Assembly: GCA_034370585.1 (NCBI GenBank)
Contig: CP139762.1
Coordinates: 22,298,001-22,362,000 of the forward strand
DNA length: 64,000 bases
Direction: 5' to 3'
Source of the DNA: Fragaria x ananassa
Lineage: Eukaryota; Streptophyta; Magnoliopsida; Rosales; Rosaceae
Position 1 is the stretch's first letter; every line of letters begins with the position of its first letter. Under the pieces are notes generated by a model. That model did not search any database. It had not been told where the DNA came from and saw only the letters and a program-made list of their open reading frames with translations. The position numbers and the translations under genes were made by a program. This document shows, piece by piece, positions 1-12,747 of the stretch.

Positions 1-2236
1 AAGCAGAAATGCATGCCAGCAAAACACTAAAAGAAGTCACAAATTGTCAAACACCCCAACCCAATAAACCAAAACAACAAACTGTGAATCTGGTATCAGG
101 AACTGACATCCATTGCCATTCAGTACCAAAGTTAATACAAATCACAGACAACACACCAACATGCATCATACATGATCAAATAAAATTTAGGTTTTGGATC
201 AAAAAACCGCTGTAGGGAATCGAACCCCATGGAAGGGAACAAAATCAACCAAACCACATTCAAATTCCAATTCTAGAATAATGCACATAGATAATATTGC
301 ACAAGGATTGAATATAAAGAGCAATTGAGGAACAATCAAGGATGGATTTTAAATTCAAGGGTCTGTAAAGCAAAGCTCAAGCTTGAAGATTGAACAAGGA
401 ATGAAATGAAGGAAAAATGCCAAAATCTTGATAGCTTCTGTTCACAAATACATACACACCTGCAAAATGCAAATTTTGAACACGGAATGATCAAACGAAG
501 GCAAAGCAAGGCTGCGAATTCTCACATTCTCAATCAAATAAAAGCAACGCAAGGCAAAGGCAAAGCAATGAAATGATAAAAACCATTTTCACATTCCGCA
601 AACCATTAAAGTCAAGCAGGCAGCAAGCTCAATAAGCAATTGCGGTAATTCAAGTTATTAAAGCCATTTTTCCTACAGTTCAAAAGCTCCAACACTCTAA
701 CAGTTAAACAGATTCAATATAAGAAAACAAACTAAAGTGTAAAGGACTTAATGACTGAAATATGTGAAATCAAGCTATGCAGCTCCTGAACTTCCATTGG
801 ATCAAGCAGCTGCCAACTTTATGCATCTTTGGGACACTCACATTGGATCATGTAGGTATCTGTCAACTTCACTCTCAAGAACCACTTTGTCGGATTAAGC
901 TAGGACCTGCTAATATGTCAGCCATTAACCCTGAGATCTTCACATTCTTTGACTTGGAAGACGTGGCTGTTGCTTTTACGCTGCTGGAAACGTCACAACT
1001 TGTTGCAGTGCTGTTCCCACAACTTCTACTCTTTGAAGATCCATTGTAACCAGATTTGGCCACCGCGAATTGGCTTTTTCAGGTCCTATTGCCATGATGT
1101 TCCACAACTGGGAATCTTGAGGAATATGAAATCTCCCATACAATTCCCATACTTCCTCACAGCTGGCTCTTCCATTATGTAGCATTCAGGAACAGAAATG
1201 TATACAATGATCATCAGTGTACAGCAACCAAGACGAAGGGCATGCAAATGAATCAAGATGAAATTAAGTAATTAATGTTTATCTAAGGATCAGGCAGCGG
1301 CATCATAGAATGCTACTATTAAGAAACTAATAAAGACTACACAAGATTATTTTCCGACACAAACAAAAGCAAGGAAAATATCCATTCTTCTCTAATAAAT
1401 AAGAGAATAAAACATGTCAAAGTTGAAACCTTCTTCATGGACTCTGAGAAATGAACAAGTGCTTTTTTGTTTCAGCTTTGACAGTGAAGTATTATCAGAA
1501 ACCAAGCAGAAATATACAACCATTTAATGTGTTTGTTTTTCTGGCTAAAAACTAAGAAAACCATATGTAAAGGTTTCAAATTTCAAGATGAAGGAACATG
1601 ACAAGCTGAAAAGGTTTCATAAACCAAGCAGATGTTTGCTTCTTTTTGCCAAAAATAAAATAAAAAATGAGCGTTAAAAAATGTGAAGGTTTCAACTTTG
1701 AAATTGAAACATTTGGAGAGACATTCATCTGCATTCATCTTCTTCTTCTTCTTCTATTATTAATTTTATCCAAGGAAGAACTGAATCACCATTCCCCTAA
1801 ATATCACATAAGAAATCAGTCTGAGCATCCTCTGTAGCCAATCCACCCATCATATATTGCAAGATGTGCACAACATTCAAAGTTTGGCACTTTATGGAGC
1901 ACCTCCAATAAAACTTCATTTACAACACTAGAACAAACCTACTACTGAACATAACAAGCGAAAGTCAGAGATGATATCATATCAAGATGTTTACTATATC
2001 ATGTTATGTTGATTTGGTTCTTTATCTTCTGACATCGAATCACAGCAAACAACAGCTGACAACATTTAACCCTCAATTTATAAAAAAAAAAAAAAAAAAA
2101 ACCACAGTAAACCTTTGCAACAATCAATGATCAGTCGGATAAACAAATAACAACAGCAAACACATCCAACAAGTAAATTTTATTCGCATATGAAACAAGG
2201 CAATTACAGCAGCTTTACAATCCCCTACCAAATCCT
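1..2236. other. AT-rich intergenic stretch, no convincing gene
   Basis: No open frame with recognisable protein similarity. The minus strand at about 870-1185 has short open segments; one contains an acidic stretch followed by RYLHDP, faintly like the C-terminal part of plant hAT transposases, but too weak to call. A run of about 20 A lies near 2080-2100. The rest is AT-rich sequence with scattered purine-rich tracts. Confidence 0.5.
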
Positions 2237-3295
2237 CTATACTGGCACCCCAACTCTTCCATCTAAAATTCTAATCATAATAAATCCAATTATTACAACA
2301 ATTAAAACACCTATGACAATACCGAAAAACATACCCATGATCATACTGCTACCCCAACATCCAGCTCCAGTAGATGGCCTAGGGGGAGCAGGAGAGGAAT
2401 CCTCTGCAGCAGCCGGCCTGAGGAAGGCGTTGCCAGATGTAACCACCACCACATCACTCCGAAATGCAGGTAGTTCACCGAATAGATCGTTCTCCGACAA
2501 ATCCAGTGACTTCAGCTGAGGTAAGTCCCCCAGTCTCTCCGGTACATAGCGGCGAAGGTCATTACCCTTGAGTGTGAGGCAACTGAGATACCTCAATTGA
2601 CTCAACTCGGGTGAGATGAGCCCGCCTCTGAAATCATGATTGATTAGGGTTATCGTAGCCACATTCCCTGAATGATCGCAGTTGATCAACTCCCACTGAC
2701 AGGCATTGTTCCCCCGCCAAGCCTGTGCGAGGACCAAAGGGAAGCCGAAGCCCTCTGCTACTCCGAGTAGAGCCAACACCTGCGGGTCACAATTCCCCGG
2801 ACTGGTCTTACAGAAGCTATTATTGTTCAAGGATACGCCGACGCTCCTCGACCCGAACTCCGGCAACGCCCCTTGAAGATAGTTACCGTCGAGAGAGAGA
2901 TTTTTCAGAGCCGGCGGCATTGCCGTGACGACGACGGGTCCGGTGAATGCGTTGCCGCGAAGATCAAGCTCCGTGAGTGCCGTGCAGCCGGAGAAGTCCG
3001 GAAGACGACCGGAGAAGCGGTTGTCGGCGAGCCGCAGGCGTGCTAGCTCGGTCAAGTTCCGGACAGCGTGTAGGCTGCCGGAGAGAGAGCGGGAAGCGAG
3101 ATCGATCGCCGTAACAGACCTCGAGGAGTCGCATTGGACTCCGGGCCAGTGACAATAGTCGGACTGGGCGGCCCAGCCGCTCGGATTGGGGATGAGGCCG
3201 GTTCGAAGCTCGGTCATCGCGGCCGAGTCTTCGGCGGCGGAGAAGGAAGCGGCGAGGGCGAGCAAAAAGAGGGAGAAGAGTGGAATCGCCGCCAT
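2237..3295 (-). CDS. TMK-like LRR membrane protein lacking a kinase domain
   Basis: Single-exon frame of 352 residues. Residues 1-21 form a hydrophobic signal peptide. An LRR N-cap with the Trp/Cys pattern CHWPGVQC lies at about 48-55, followed by leucine-rich repeats to about 165. A Cys-rich island (about 162-169) and a second N-cap-like segment (ACQWELINC, about 198-206) come next, then more repeats to about 280. A Pro/Ser-rich juxtamembrane region leads to one transmembrane helix at about 316-342. This split ectodomain with an internal second cap is the architecture of the TMK/BARK1 receptor kinases, which act at the plasma membrane in auxin and wall signalling. A TMK has a long cytoplasmic kinase after the helix; here the protein stops about 10 residues later, so it would be a receptor-like protein or decoy. 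No frameshift is needed to read it. The 1 kb below the stop shows no kinase remnant. Either a real kinase-less paralogue or a truncated duplicate. Confidence 0.75.
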   Translation of the reverse strand: MAAIPLFSLFLLALAASFSAAEDSAAMTELRTGLIPNPSGWAAQSDYCHWPGVQCDSSRSVTAIDLASRSLSGSLHAVRNLTELARLRLADNRFSGRLPDFSGCTALTELDLRGNAFTGPVVVTAMPPALKNLSLDGNYLQGALPEFGSRSVGVSLNNNSFCKTSPGNCDPQVLALLGVAEGFGFPLVLAQAWRGNNACQWELINCDHSGNVATITLINHDFRGGLISPELSQLRYLSCLTLKGNDLRRYVPERLGDLPQLKSLDLSENDLFGELPAFRSDVVVVTSGNAFLRPAAAEDSSPAPPRPSTGAGCWGSSMIMGMFFGIVIGVLIVVIIGFIMIRILDGRVGVPV

Positions 3296-4371
3296 TGCAG
3301 GTGTTTGGAAGAGATCTGCTCCTTGTTCTTCTTCTGTTCATGATTACTACGAAGAGGGACAAGTAGGAGGGAAATTGCCGTTTTTGAACCTCCGGTTAAT
3401 AGTAGAAATCTATTTTGGGCGGTAGGCTGGTTAAGAGAAACACGACAAGGAAACAAGGGAGTCTTTGTCTTTATAAGCGCGTCAGAAGAAGAAAAGAAAA
3501 GAGTAGACATGGAAAATCTATTTTATAGTTACATCTAAAAAAAATATATATATATATTTATTTATTTTAAAAATTCAGGATGTGACACCTATTCAGGCCT
3601 TATCATCTATAAAGAGTGCAACTTCCACAAGAGATGTAAGACACTCTTCCATCCATAAAGACCCCTCTAGAGATTTAGAGGATCAAAACTTGTTTTAGAT
3701 ACAACCAGCGCGTTGTTGTGGGTTACGATTTTTTAATGATGAAAAATATTCAATCCCCATCTCACGTCTCCCATGCCACCACATTTTCTAAATCTACCGC
3801 CGATTCCCTCACCTTCCCCTATTTTTCCACAAACATATCCATCTTCCCCAAATCTACCACCAACATCATGGCCTCCATTTCTGCAAAATCCACCGTTCAC
3901 CTCCAATTCTACCACCTCCTATTTTGCCACCTGCACAAATTCATCATCAACCCCAGCCTCTACCATCTTTTTTTAATTCCACCACCATACCATGGCATTC
4001 CCCTTGCCAAAACCCATCATGGACACCTCTGACCCACGCCCACAACCAAATAAAAAATGAAAAATAAAGAAGTAACAAAATTTTCAAGGACACAAACGTC
4101 TTTTTGATCAGAACAATTGAACATTTGTAAATAAGTTTGCATTAAGGAGTAACACAGTTTTTTTGTCAGTATAATGTTAGAGTCGTAAACAAAAACGACC
4201 ATTCACCAACTAAGAGCAAAAACACAATTCACCGGAGCTAGGAGAAAAACATGATTTAGCAAAGATATGAACAGTGTTATACCCTGATTGTTTTATTTTA
4301 TATAATGGTTTGGCTGAATAAGTCTGCCACTTCTTTTTTAATAGTAGACTGAGTCATTCATCTCTCCAACA
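3296..4371. other. Intergenic region between two minus-strand genes
   Basis: Contains the likely promoter and leader of the LRR gene (about 3296-3520) and, further on, a C/T-rich stretch (about 3760-4030) that gives long spurious frames on both strands. No gene recognised. Confidence 0.5.
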
Positions 4372-6885
4372 TCAGCTCAGCGACGATGTATTAGCCGCGG
4401 TTGGTCTGTTGTCGCTGTTGTGTACTCTGTCAGAAGCTTTCTTCACCTACAAAACGAATAAGAGAAAGAACAACAAAATGGTATGAGATTATTATAGTAG
4501 AGGTTGATAAATGAAATATGATATGGAAGTAGGTAGTTTACTTCTTTCTCCCAGTCTGTAAATAAGATTATGATCGCAAGAGACAGTGCTTGCACAAATA
4601 GCGCAACAATGATTCCCATCCAGAGACCCTATAAAAGAACATGTTACCTTGTCTTTAGTATGACTTACATATAGGGTTATATTCTCTCTTAGAAGACTGA
4701 ACACACTTATCAGCTTATTAAATTGTAAGAGAAAACAGTGAAAGGATTTGGCATCACCTTTCCGCCAATGTGGAATACAAATGCTAATACTACTGCAGTA
4801 GGAATTCCCAAAACATAATAAGATACCACGTTAACATATGCTCCAATCTTCTGCTGTCCACTTCCTCTTATAATACCTGAATTTGTGAACAGTTTTGAAG
4901 TCCTTTCATCAAAAAGAGGCTGACATCTCAAAAAAAAAAAAGACTTGTTTTTTGAAGTGATCGAAATTCTTAATGAACTCAAGAGGACGCTACAAATTCA
5001 AAACCAGAGAACTCGGTCAAAAATGGTTCTATGAGACAAGCGATTAAGCAAAATGGGAAAGAACCTGAAAGCACAGATTGAAGCCCATCAAAAAAGTGGG
5101 ATACTGCAACCAAAATAAGCATTTGCCCAACATAACTGATAACTTCCTTTTCACTGCTATAGCAGTAGCCCCAAACTTTTCGGCCTAGTATCATTATTGC
5201 ACCAGTCACAAAGCCTTCAGTAACAACAATGCATAGTGCAACACCTACTGCTAGGCGAGCTAGTCGTGGTTCCCCAGCACCCAATTGATTTGAAACTCTT
5301 GTGCTACGACACAATATATGGATATAAAGACCAAGAAAGAACTGTTGAGACAAATATGCACAAGAGATCGAGGTATGCATCAGACAAACCTGGCTGCACC
5401 GGCGAATGCAAGAGGAATCATAAACACCATGGAGCATGTGTTAAGGCTAATAACAATTAACAAATTCACAATAGGTTAGCTACTATCAGAGCTGTATCGA
5501 CCTCATGTCATTTTGAGTTAATGCTAAAACACACACCTGATTGATAGAACTGAGGTTTCAAGCTGTGGATTTGGAAGAAAACCAGACAAGAGGACCATCA
5601 ATTCGAATGACCATATTTCTAGGCTGCTCGCAGTAATAAAAACCAATAAACAACCAAACCAATCACTAACATTTGAGAACTTCATATACATAGAAAGTAA
5701 AAATAAAAAACTAAGAAATGGTTAGGAACTGTGTATTCAGATTTGCATAAACCTCTAATCAGGAAAATGTTACACCTAATGAAAGTACCTGATCATTATA
5801 GCTGAAGGAATAGATAATTTTATGAAGGTGGGAATTCCACGGAACGCCTCCTTCGAAAAACCAGTCCACGTATGTTTACAACAGGAAGAAACTCTGATAT
5901 ATACAACCAAGAGCAATGCATTGAGCCAATACGAGATGGAGATTGCGACCGCAGCTCCCCTATATCCAAGGCTTGTCTTATAAACGAGAAGCCAACACAG
6001 AAGCAAGTGTACTAGAGTTGCTGTGCCTGTGCTAACTATCATAGGAACCACATTGTTTTGAGTTTGCAAGAATCTAGAATGACATTGTTGGACTGCGTAA
6101 GCGAAAATGCAAGGTATCAAGAAACGAGCATAGTTTCCAGCAGCTGCAGCAATTTCTTGATCTTGACCCAAGAATTTAAGAATATGGCCTGCATTGAACC
6201 AAATAGTAGCAAGAGGAATGCTGGCCAGCAGAAGCACAATCATTGCCCTCTGCAAGTGTATACCAAGCATATGATACTGTTTTGCTCCATACGACTGTCC
6301 GCAAAATGTGTCTAATGCGCTACCCATTCCTATCTGTTCACCAATTTAAGATTAAAACTTTATTGCTATTTACAATATCAAGCTCTTCTCAAAAAAATAA
6401 AAACGCCCGTTTGTTTTCGCAGAACACCTTAATTATTTAGTCATGTAACTATGAACAAGCAAAATGAAACCACCTAGAGATTATTGTTTTCAGTTCAACA
6501 AACCATTCAAATGATTTCTATAGTAATCAAAATGAATAAACAGGCTTTCCAAAACTGAGGAGGATTTATAAAGAGTTATAAGTAAAAGGATAAGATATCT
6601 TACTATCACGCTCAAACCAGTCACAGATGCAAAAGAAGTGGCCATAGAAGCACCTGCAAGTGATAGCTCCCCAAGATGACCAACATACATGACTGAAATA
6701 ACCTGCATACCAAACAACAAGAAATTTGATGATACCATCGGCCCTGCCAACAATAGCTGCTTCTTCAGTTCCCCGAAATATTCGCCTTTCGTGAATCGTC
6801 CCTTTGTTGATTGTAATGCATGCTCATGGGGCTGAACTAGAATCAAGGGCGATTCAAGACCAGCTGAATGGTCTTCGTCAGCCAT
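4372..6885 (-). CDS. MATE/DETOXIFICATION family efflux transporter, 8 exons
   Basis: Complete gene encoding 496 residues in eight exons: 6604-6885, 5789-6333, 5537-5623, 5390-5446, 5065-5303, 4758-4876, 4542-4628 and 4372-4446, all with GT-AG borders; lengths sum to 1491 bases in one open frame. MATE transporters export secondary metabolites, organic acids or toxins by proton antiport across the plasma membrane or tonoplast. Family signatures visible: the VMYVGHLGEL segment in the first helices, GSALDTFCGQ near residue 100, a LEIWSFE segment, and the hallmark STRVSNQLGAG at the exon 4/5 join. About 12 hydrophobic helices, normal length for plant DTX proteins. The start chosen is the ATG at 6883-6885 (MADEDHS); the open frame extends upstream but only from a TTG. 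Substrate cannot be deduced. The exon structure is typical and nothing is broken. Confidence 0.93.
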
Positions 6886-7760
6886 TTGGTTATGTTCTTG
6901 TTTTTCAAAAAGCAAGTGTATTCAAGATGTTGAGAGCATAGAGTAGCTACCACTCATGTACAGAGATATATAGCATTATGTATAGTGATTGCGTGCCGAT
7001 CTATTTAGGCCAAACTTCCCTTTGTCTTTCCTTTTGTCTGAATTCTAAAATGATCTTTGTCACATTGAGGAATTTAATATGGGAAGAGAAAGCGACATAC
7101 AAAAATATCAAAGCTCCAATCATACAGCCATGGTCATTGCGAAAATAAATCATAGTTCCATGATCAGCTAGAGATATTTTCCTTTACTTTGTGGAAAAGG
7201 AAAATATCAGCTAGAGATATTTCTAAGTGATCTGTAGTCAAAATTGGAGGCAGATTAGTGGTGAGTAGAACTACTAGTTGACAACAACTGTTAATCGTAA
7301 ATATCTGTACGAGATGCTCCAAAATCGTTGATGAGCTTTTCAGTAATCCACTCTAATCTGAAATCGATCCAAAAAAAAGTCACAAGCTACTCGATTAATC
7401 ATATCGCTACGGCGCTACCTCACGTCTCACGAGTCTTTGGATTGAGCCGTTTACTTGCACACTCATTTTGGCAAGGGCTCCTCTCTCACGGTCTTTCTAG
7501 ACCTTTGCAATTAAAGAGGTCGTCATCAAAAACAAAAAATTAAAGAGGTCTTTTTGGTCATCGATGTTTAATTTACACTTGCTTTGCAAGGTGAATCATT
7601 TAGTTAATTAAGGCTCTTCCTGTAGAATATTATGTTAGAATGGATGTAATTCTACTAATTCAGCATCTAATTTGGACGTACTCTTATTTGATTAGGGTAT
7701 ATCCTTTAATTATGAGAATTCATTCCTCTTTTGTACTTTTTGTGTGTATGTATATATATA
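6886..7760. other. Promoter side of the MATE gene, otherwise empty
   Basis: AT-rich, no open frame with recognisable similarity. It should contain the MATE promoter; a TATA-like tatatag lies near 6966-6972. Confidence 0.45.
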
Positions 7761-8393
7761 TGTTGAAATGTCCAGACCAATAACTCATAAAAACTTATAA
7801 CAAGAAATGTGAAAGGTTCATGAGTTGGTAATGCATGTGAAAGGTTTAAGAAGTTAGTAACTCTTAAGTTACGTACATAAGGTATATGGATAGTTTTGGA
7901 GTTATGGTGAAGACCTAAAGTCATGAGTTATAAAAAATTCATAAAGCATCATTAAATGTAATGAGAGCACTAATGATCAAGTGATCTAGAAGGTTCCTCC
8001 TTAAGTCTATATAAGGAGATGTCATTTGCTCATTCTCATCATCTCATCTCAAGCATGTCATTCATTCTAATCATCTTCATCCAAGTAGAGAGTGAAGAGT
8101 GTCCACTCCAAGTTGAGAGTGTAGTAGTTTGTAGCAAGACAAGTGTGAGAGAGAGAGTTTCCTTCAAGTGGTATTCTTGAAGTTGTGTATCTCTTTGTAC
8201 CCATTATTCTTATAATGGAGGTACGTTCTTGTTGTTGTTGCCCCGTGGACGTATGCATATCGCCGAACCACGTTATATCCGGTGTTTTATTTCCTCTATC
8301 ATTTATTTCTTTGCATATTTGTGATTTGTATGATTTGAGTAGTTAATTCTATTATATTATTTTTTATGATTTGTTTGTATCATCAGCCAAACA
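7761..8393 (+). mobile_element. Putative solo Copia-type LTR
   Basis: Starts with TGTTGAAATG directly after an alternating TA run. It carries a Copia-LTR-like layout: an AT-rich U3, a TATATAAGG box at about 8010, a C/T-rich leader with a burst of GAGAGA, and near 8250-8280 the CGCCGAACCACGTTA-type sequence often found in the 3' part of plant Copia LTRs. The 3' border is not sharp (candidate CA at 8392-8393) and no target duplication was confirmed. No polymerase sequence lies beside it. Confidence 0.4.
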
Positions 8394-9090
8394 GGTGGAG
8401 CTAAATATATTGGTAATAAGATGGGCTCGAGTTACGCAATTAATCTTGAAGTTGAAACTTGTTGTCTTGAAGCAGCGCATGATGTCAACCAGCTCTTGGA
8501 AATATCAGTGAGCTCAGTAATATTATAAACGAGATCTTCATCCCTTTTCAAAGCGTTTTCAGAATGTTAGAATTATCTTTCCTTCAAGAACATCCGAACA
8601 TATATAGGTTTTGAGTCGATACATATCAACAGGTTTGGAAATACCGATCCACCAACATGTGTTGTTGATGTTCATCAATATTATAGTAATCCTCCATGTT
8701 CATCAATATTATAGTAATCCTCCAACTTAAAGTGTTGAAATAAAATCAGTAGTACTTTCATTCAAAAAGCACATATATAAAAAAACTTATGAAAGTGGCT
8801 AGAAACCTTAGAGAAGAACGGATGCCCGACTCAAATAAATAGCTTAAGTTGCATAAGCAATCAATTATAAAGCAAGTTCTTTTCTTAATGCACACTCATC
8901 CTTCAACACAAACACTGTCATGACACGATTTCTGTTGAGAAAGGTGGTTGTGATTCAGAGAGTTGTAGGACTTCTAGTAAGAGGTTCAAAGATAATTCTG
9001 CTCACAAGGCAAGTGTGCACATTTTGGGTATTTAATGAAACTTTTTCCTACATGATCATAGGTTTCTAATATTGATGCTTACTATCATTT
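8394..9090. other. Unassigned sequence with a short direct repeat
   Basis: A 28-base unit (tgttcatcaatattatagta and following bases) is repeated directly at about 8668-8723. The plus strand at 8410-8520 is open and ends at a plausible donor, so it could be one more exon fragment of the chimeric locus downstream, but it is not recognised. Confidence 0.35.
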
Positions 9091-9097
9091 TATGTAG

Positions 9098-9344
9098 TTG
9101 AGAAAATCAAAACAAAATTGTGGCATATGTAAGAAGATATGGCATCATTCAGATGGTGGAGATTGGGTGAGTAATTTACAATCTTTGTGTTTGTGATTAA
9201 TCTAATGTCATCATGATCAATATCATTTATTACTATAGTTTTTGTAGTTAAAAAGTTTGGGAATTTGTTCATTTCAATTATCTGTCTCAGGTATACTGTG
9301 ATGGCTGTAATGTTTGGGCTCATGCGGAGTGTGACAAAATTTCA
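9098..9344 (+). pseudogene. PHD-finger exon pair, ATX3/4/5-type fragment
   Basis: Two phase-0 exons, 9098-9166 and 9291-9344, with intact AG/GT borders. Together they encode a partial PHD finger with CGIC, then HHSDGG, then YCDGCNVW and HAEC. This is the zinc-finger segment of trithorax-type SET proteins (Arabidopsis ATX3, ATX4, ATX5), chromatin readers that methylate H3K4. The first six zinc ligands are present; the last CxxC pair and the PWWP and SET domains are absent, so it cannot form a complete finger as it stands. The next downstream exon (9445) is not PHD but SNF2 helicase, in the same phase. Most likely captured exons, less likely part of a new fusion gene. Confidence 0.72.
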
Positions 9345-10089
9345 GTAATTCATTGATTACTTACAAAGCACCTGGAATTGTGATATTTGGTTACTGATTT
9401 TAACTATCTGATACACTTTACCTTCATCTTTTCCTGACATACAGGTGATACAGTTACGAAAAGCTTGTAGCCATGCTTATCTCTTCCCTGGTATTGAGCC
9501 AGAACCATATGAAGAGGGTGAACACCTGATTCAGGTATCCCTAAATTGTATTTCATTTTGGTAGAAGATAGTAACCTATTTTTTACTAAGTTATATAGTA
9601 TCCAAAAGTTTAATCTTCAAAGTCCCCAGTTAGTGCAGAATGGGGTTTTCTGATAAGGCAAAAGAAAACCAAAGTGCATCCAAGTGGGTTGAATGATTTA
9701 AAATTTTCATTTTTGGGCATCCAAGTGCTGTGTGGCATGCATTATTTTTTCAAGGGTGCATACAGCAATCATGGGAGTGGAGTTTTATGCTCATTTCCAA
9801 ATCAATGAGGGTTACTAGGAATTGTCAGACCCATGGTTTGCTCTCATCTAGTATGTGATTTGAACACCTCAGTGTACAGCTAGTATCCTGTCATCTAAAT
9901 ATTTTAGGATTTGCCAGGAGGCTCAATTATTGAGACTTGGGGTCCCACTAAGTGGGGTTCGAGATCCCTGGGTATCCAAAAGAGGGAAAGAAAAAGGGGA
10001 AGGAAGGAGATCTCTAAGCTTCTAACCAGTAACCTATGAACCAAATAGATCCAAGATCTAAGGAAGTCATATAGATTAACAAGGGAAAC

Positions 10090-12747
10090 TGTCAGGACCC
10101 ACCCCGGATTTCACCCTGAAACTCGTGATAAATCCTGCGGGGTCCACCTCCAAGGAAAATTTACCAAAAATTCGGCTAAACCTTCCTTGAAAATGGACAA
10201 CCCTTACCTGAAAATCCAACTTAACACTTCTAAACTAATCAACAAAGTCAACATTAGATCACTAGCTGGTTATCAGAGCATATCTAATAAGGAAAGAATA
10301 ACCATGAATAAAGATGAAGTGGAAGCAACTTTTGACTATTGGACTAAGCTTCGACTCTATGTACGCTCGACCTCAAATTAACCTAGCCTGCAAATTGGGC
10401 ATTTGAAAACAAAGGGTCCATGGGAAAGTAATTTAAAACGTTAGAGTGAGTGGACAAAAATAAATAAATTCATTTAACAAAACGTAATTTTCACTACTTT
10501 CCTATATTTAAACTTTAAAACCTTGCTGCACACAACTTTGATAAACATTTAACTTTAAATCAGGAATCTCATAATAAATGAACGAACCAGCCCCGCTGGT
10601 TAATCAAATACGGAACTGAGAAGAATAAAATAAGGGGAAAAATTATCACCATGTAAAAAGGAGCCTCTCAGGCTCGGGTCGGTCCCTCCCAGGTTATAAT
10701 AGCGTCCCATGCTAAGCGCTCAACTCTCATATGATGAGGACCGCTGGTAAGACTATAATAGCATCTCACGCTAAGCGCTCTACTCACATATGATGAGGAC
10801 CGCTATATAATGGCTAGCTAGCAATAAATATATATACCGATCGGTTGCCTCCCAGGCTATAATAGCGTCCCACGCTAAGCGCTCAACTTTCATATAATGA
10901 GGACCGCTGGTGAGACTATAATAGCATCCCACGCTAAGCGTTTTACTCACATATGATGAGGACCGCTATATCATGGCTAGCTAGCAATAATCCATATAAT
11001 CGACCATATATTAAGGTGACTAATAACATACGAAAACACATAAATTCACTGATCTTCCCCAAGATCATACGAATGGTACGGTTCCCAACCATACTTGAAC
11101 ATCATCATAAGAAATTGTATTAAAACTAAATGACGTGTATTCTCAATTTATAAACATATAAGCGAGATTTCATTATTTCATATAAATCATAATTAATAAT
11201 AACTCCACTCGAAAATACTTGTTAAAATATTCTCCAAGTCAAAATCATTATATTATAATGGAGAACTACCGAAAATCTCATTTTTGATAATCATTTATAA
11301 ATCCCAAAATCATCCAAAAATAAAACCGATATTACTTAAATTCATTAAACTCAGTACAGTTCCCAACTGTACCTGAAAATATTGCATAATAAAATAAATC
11401 ATTTGACATGTCACACATGTCAAATAAAATGCTCAAGAGAGTTCCCGAAAAATGAATGGGACTCATTACTCCAAGAAAAATATTAAATTTCTAATATGCC
11501 TTTGAAAATTAAATAAACTTTAGTGCATGCATGACATTCAAAACAAAGGTCCACTCACAGTGCTCGGCTATGCATGCTGACGACCCGAGGCTTCCTCCAA
11601 ATGATCCTCCTCACGTCCTGAACAATAATTAATATTAATTCTCATTGAACAATAAACTTCAATAAATAATTCCATAAAATTAATGGTCTAAAATCAATCC
11701 TCTTCCTTGCCCATTTTCTCCATCCTTAACCCATTATAACTCAAGATTCACCACCATCACCGATAACTAAAAATTAACCTTATACGCAAATTTAAACCGG
11801 CTAACCAAACTACCGATATTCCATTCTAAACACCGCTAAAATCCTTAACCATTGAAAAATCCCCAACATTATCAAAACTCCTCCAAAAATTCCAATTATA
11901 CTTCATTAAACTCTTCTCCTTAATACCATCTTAAAAACATGAAAAACAGCCCCTAAGGGGCGGCGGCCGGCAGCCGTTCTCCTGTGACCTCCAATGCTTC
12001 TAAAATTTTAACAGAATAATCCTCTCATCATACCCAACAACTTTCATAACTAGCACTTAGTCCAATTCTAAGACTAACTAGGGTAATCGAATCAAAACAT
12101 CCATAAATCTTTAGAACTTTCAATTATACAAACCACCCTAACGAAATCGAATTTAGCCGATTCCTTTTTAGGGATTACTCACCTAGATGAGGGCTACAAG
12201 TTGAGCCAAAAATCTCGGCCTATGGTGGCCGGAGGACGGAGCTCCGACGAAGAGACAGTCTGTAGCAGGGAAGCGGATTTCTCCCGCTCGGCGGCGACCC
12301 GTGCACGATCTCTGGCCCAGGGAGTGAGAGGAGGTGGCGGGGGTCCGAACGGGACTGGTCCAGCGGTCGGTGGTGGCCGGACGGCGGCGAACGTGAGTGA
12401 GGAGTCCGGCGGTTCAGGGAAGATTCGAGAGAGAGGAGAGAGAAGAGAGAGAGTGTGTGGTTCGGTTTGGGCTTCTCCAATAATATCCGGTCCAACACTT
12501 AAAACACCTCAAAATAAGCCTAGTAAAAATTTATCCATTTTTACCAACTCAGTAACTTTCGTTTTTAGACCATAAGTTCTTCATACGAACTCTGTTTTAA
12601 ACGTGCCGCGTGTCCACGAACTCTGTTTAACGTCCTCTATAACTTCTCTAGGGTTCTTAAGGGTAAACGGTTACTTATCACGGTAACATACCAAAGTAAT
12701 ACCAAAGGTAAATAACCGTAAAATAACTTAAGAACCGGGGTGTGACA
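10090..12747 (-). mobile_element. Solo LTR 1 (2658 bp) with perfect 5-bp target duplication
   Basis: Begins TGTCAGGACC and ends GGGGTGTGACA, with the direct repeat gaaac on both sides (10085-10089 and 12748-12752). TG...CA ends and a 5-bp duplication are what an LTR retrotransposon leaves after recombination between its LTRs. Closely related to the copy at 17991-20400 over its whole length. Strand is inferred from the C/T-rich leader-like part, which reads on the minus strand. Long frames at about 12201-12575 are spurious GC-rich leader sequence. The large LTR and its ends resemble Tekay/Del-type gypsy LTRs, but without pol the lineage is a guess. Confidence 0.88.
10695..10990. repeat. 163-bp tandem duplication with internal sub-repeats in LTR 1
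   Basis: Two copies offset by 163 bases (starts about 10695 and 10858). Each holds two shorter units around TATAATAGCGTCCCA...GCTAAGCGCT...GATGAGGACCGCT, followed by GGCTAGCTAGCAATAA. The related LTR at 17991-20400 has only one unit (about 18894-18970), so this is expansion within one copy. Confidence 0.85.

Noticed and set aside
209..238. tRNA T-arm-like sequence on the minus strand (GGGGTTCGATTCCCTAC)
   Set aside because: No acceptor 5' half, D-arm or anticodon arm can be fitted upstream; only the T-arm and 3' stem look tRNA-like.
777..1185. Overlapping short frames on both strands, one with a hAT-transposase-like RYLHDP segment
   Set aside because: Similarity too short and too weak; no transposase signature (dimerisation domain, BED finger) could be found around it.
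3718..4032. 104-residue plus-strand frame rich in Pro, Ser and His
   Set aside because: Low-complexity C/T-rich DNA gives frames on both strands; no start context, domain or splice evidence.
12201..12575. Long GC-rich open frames (and their opposite-strand partners) within solo LTR 1
   Set aside because: Same position in the sister LTR (19825-20181) has a different frame; they arise from Arg/Gly/Ser-rich leader-type sequence, not from a conserved protein.
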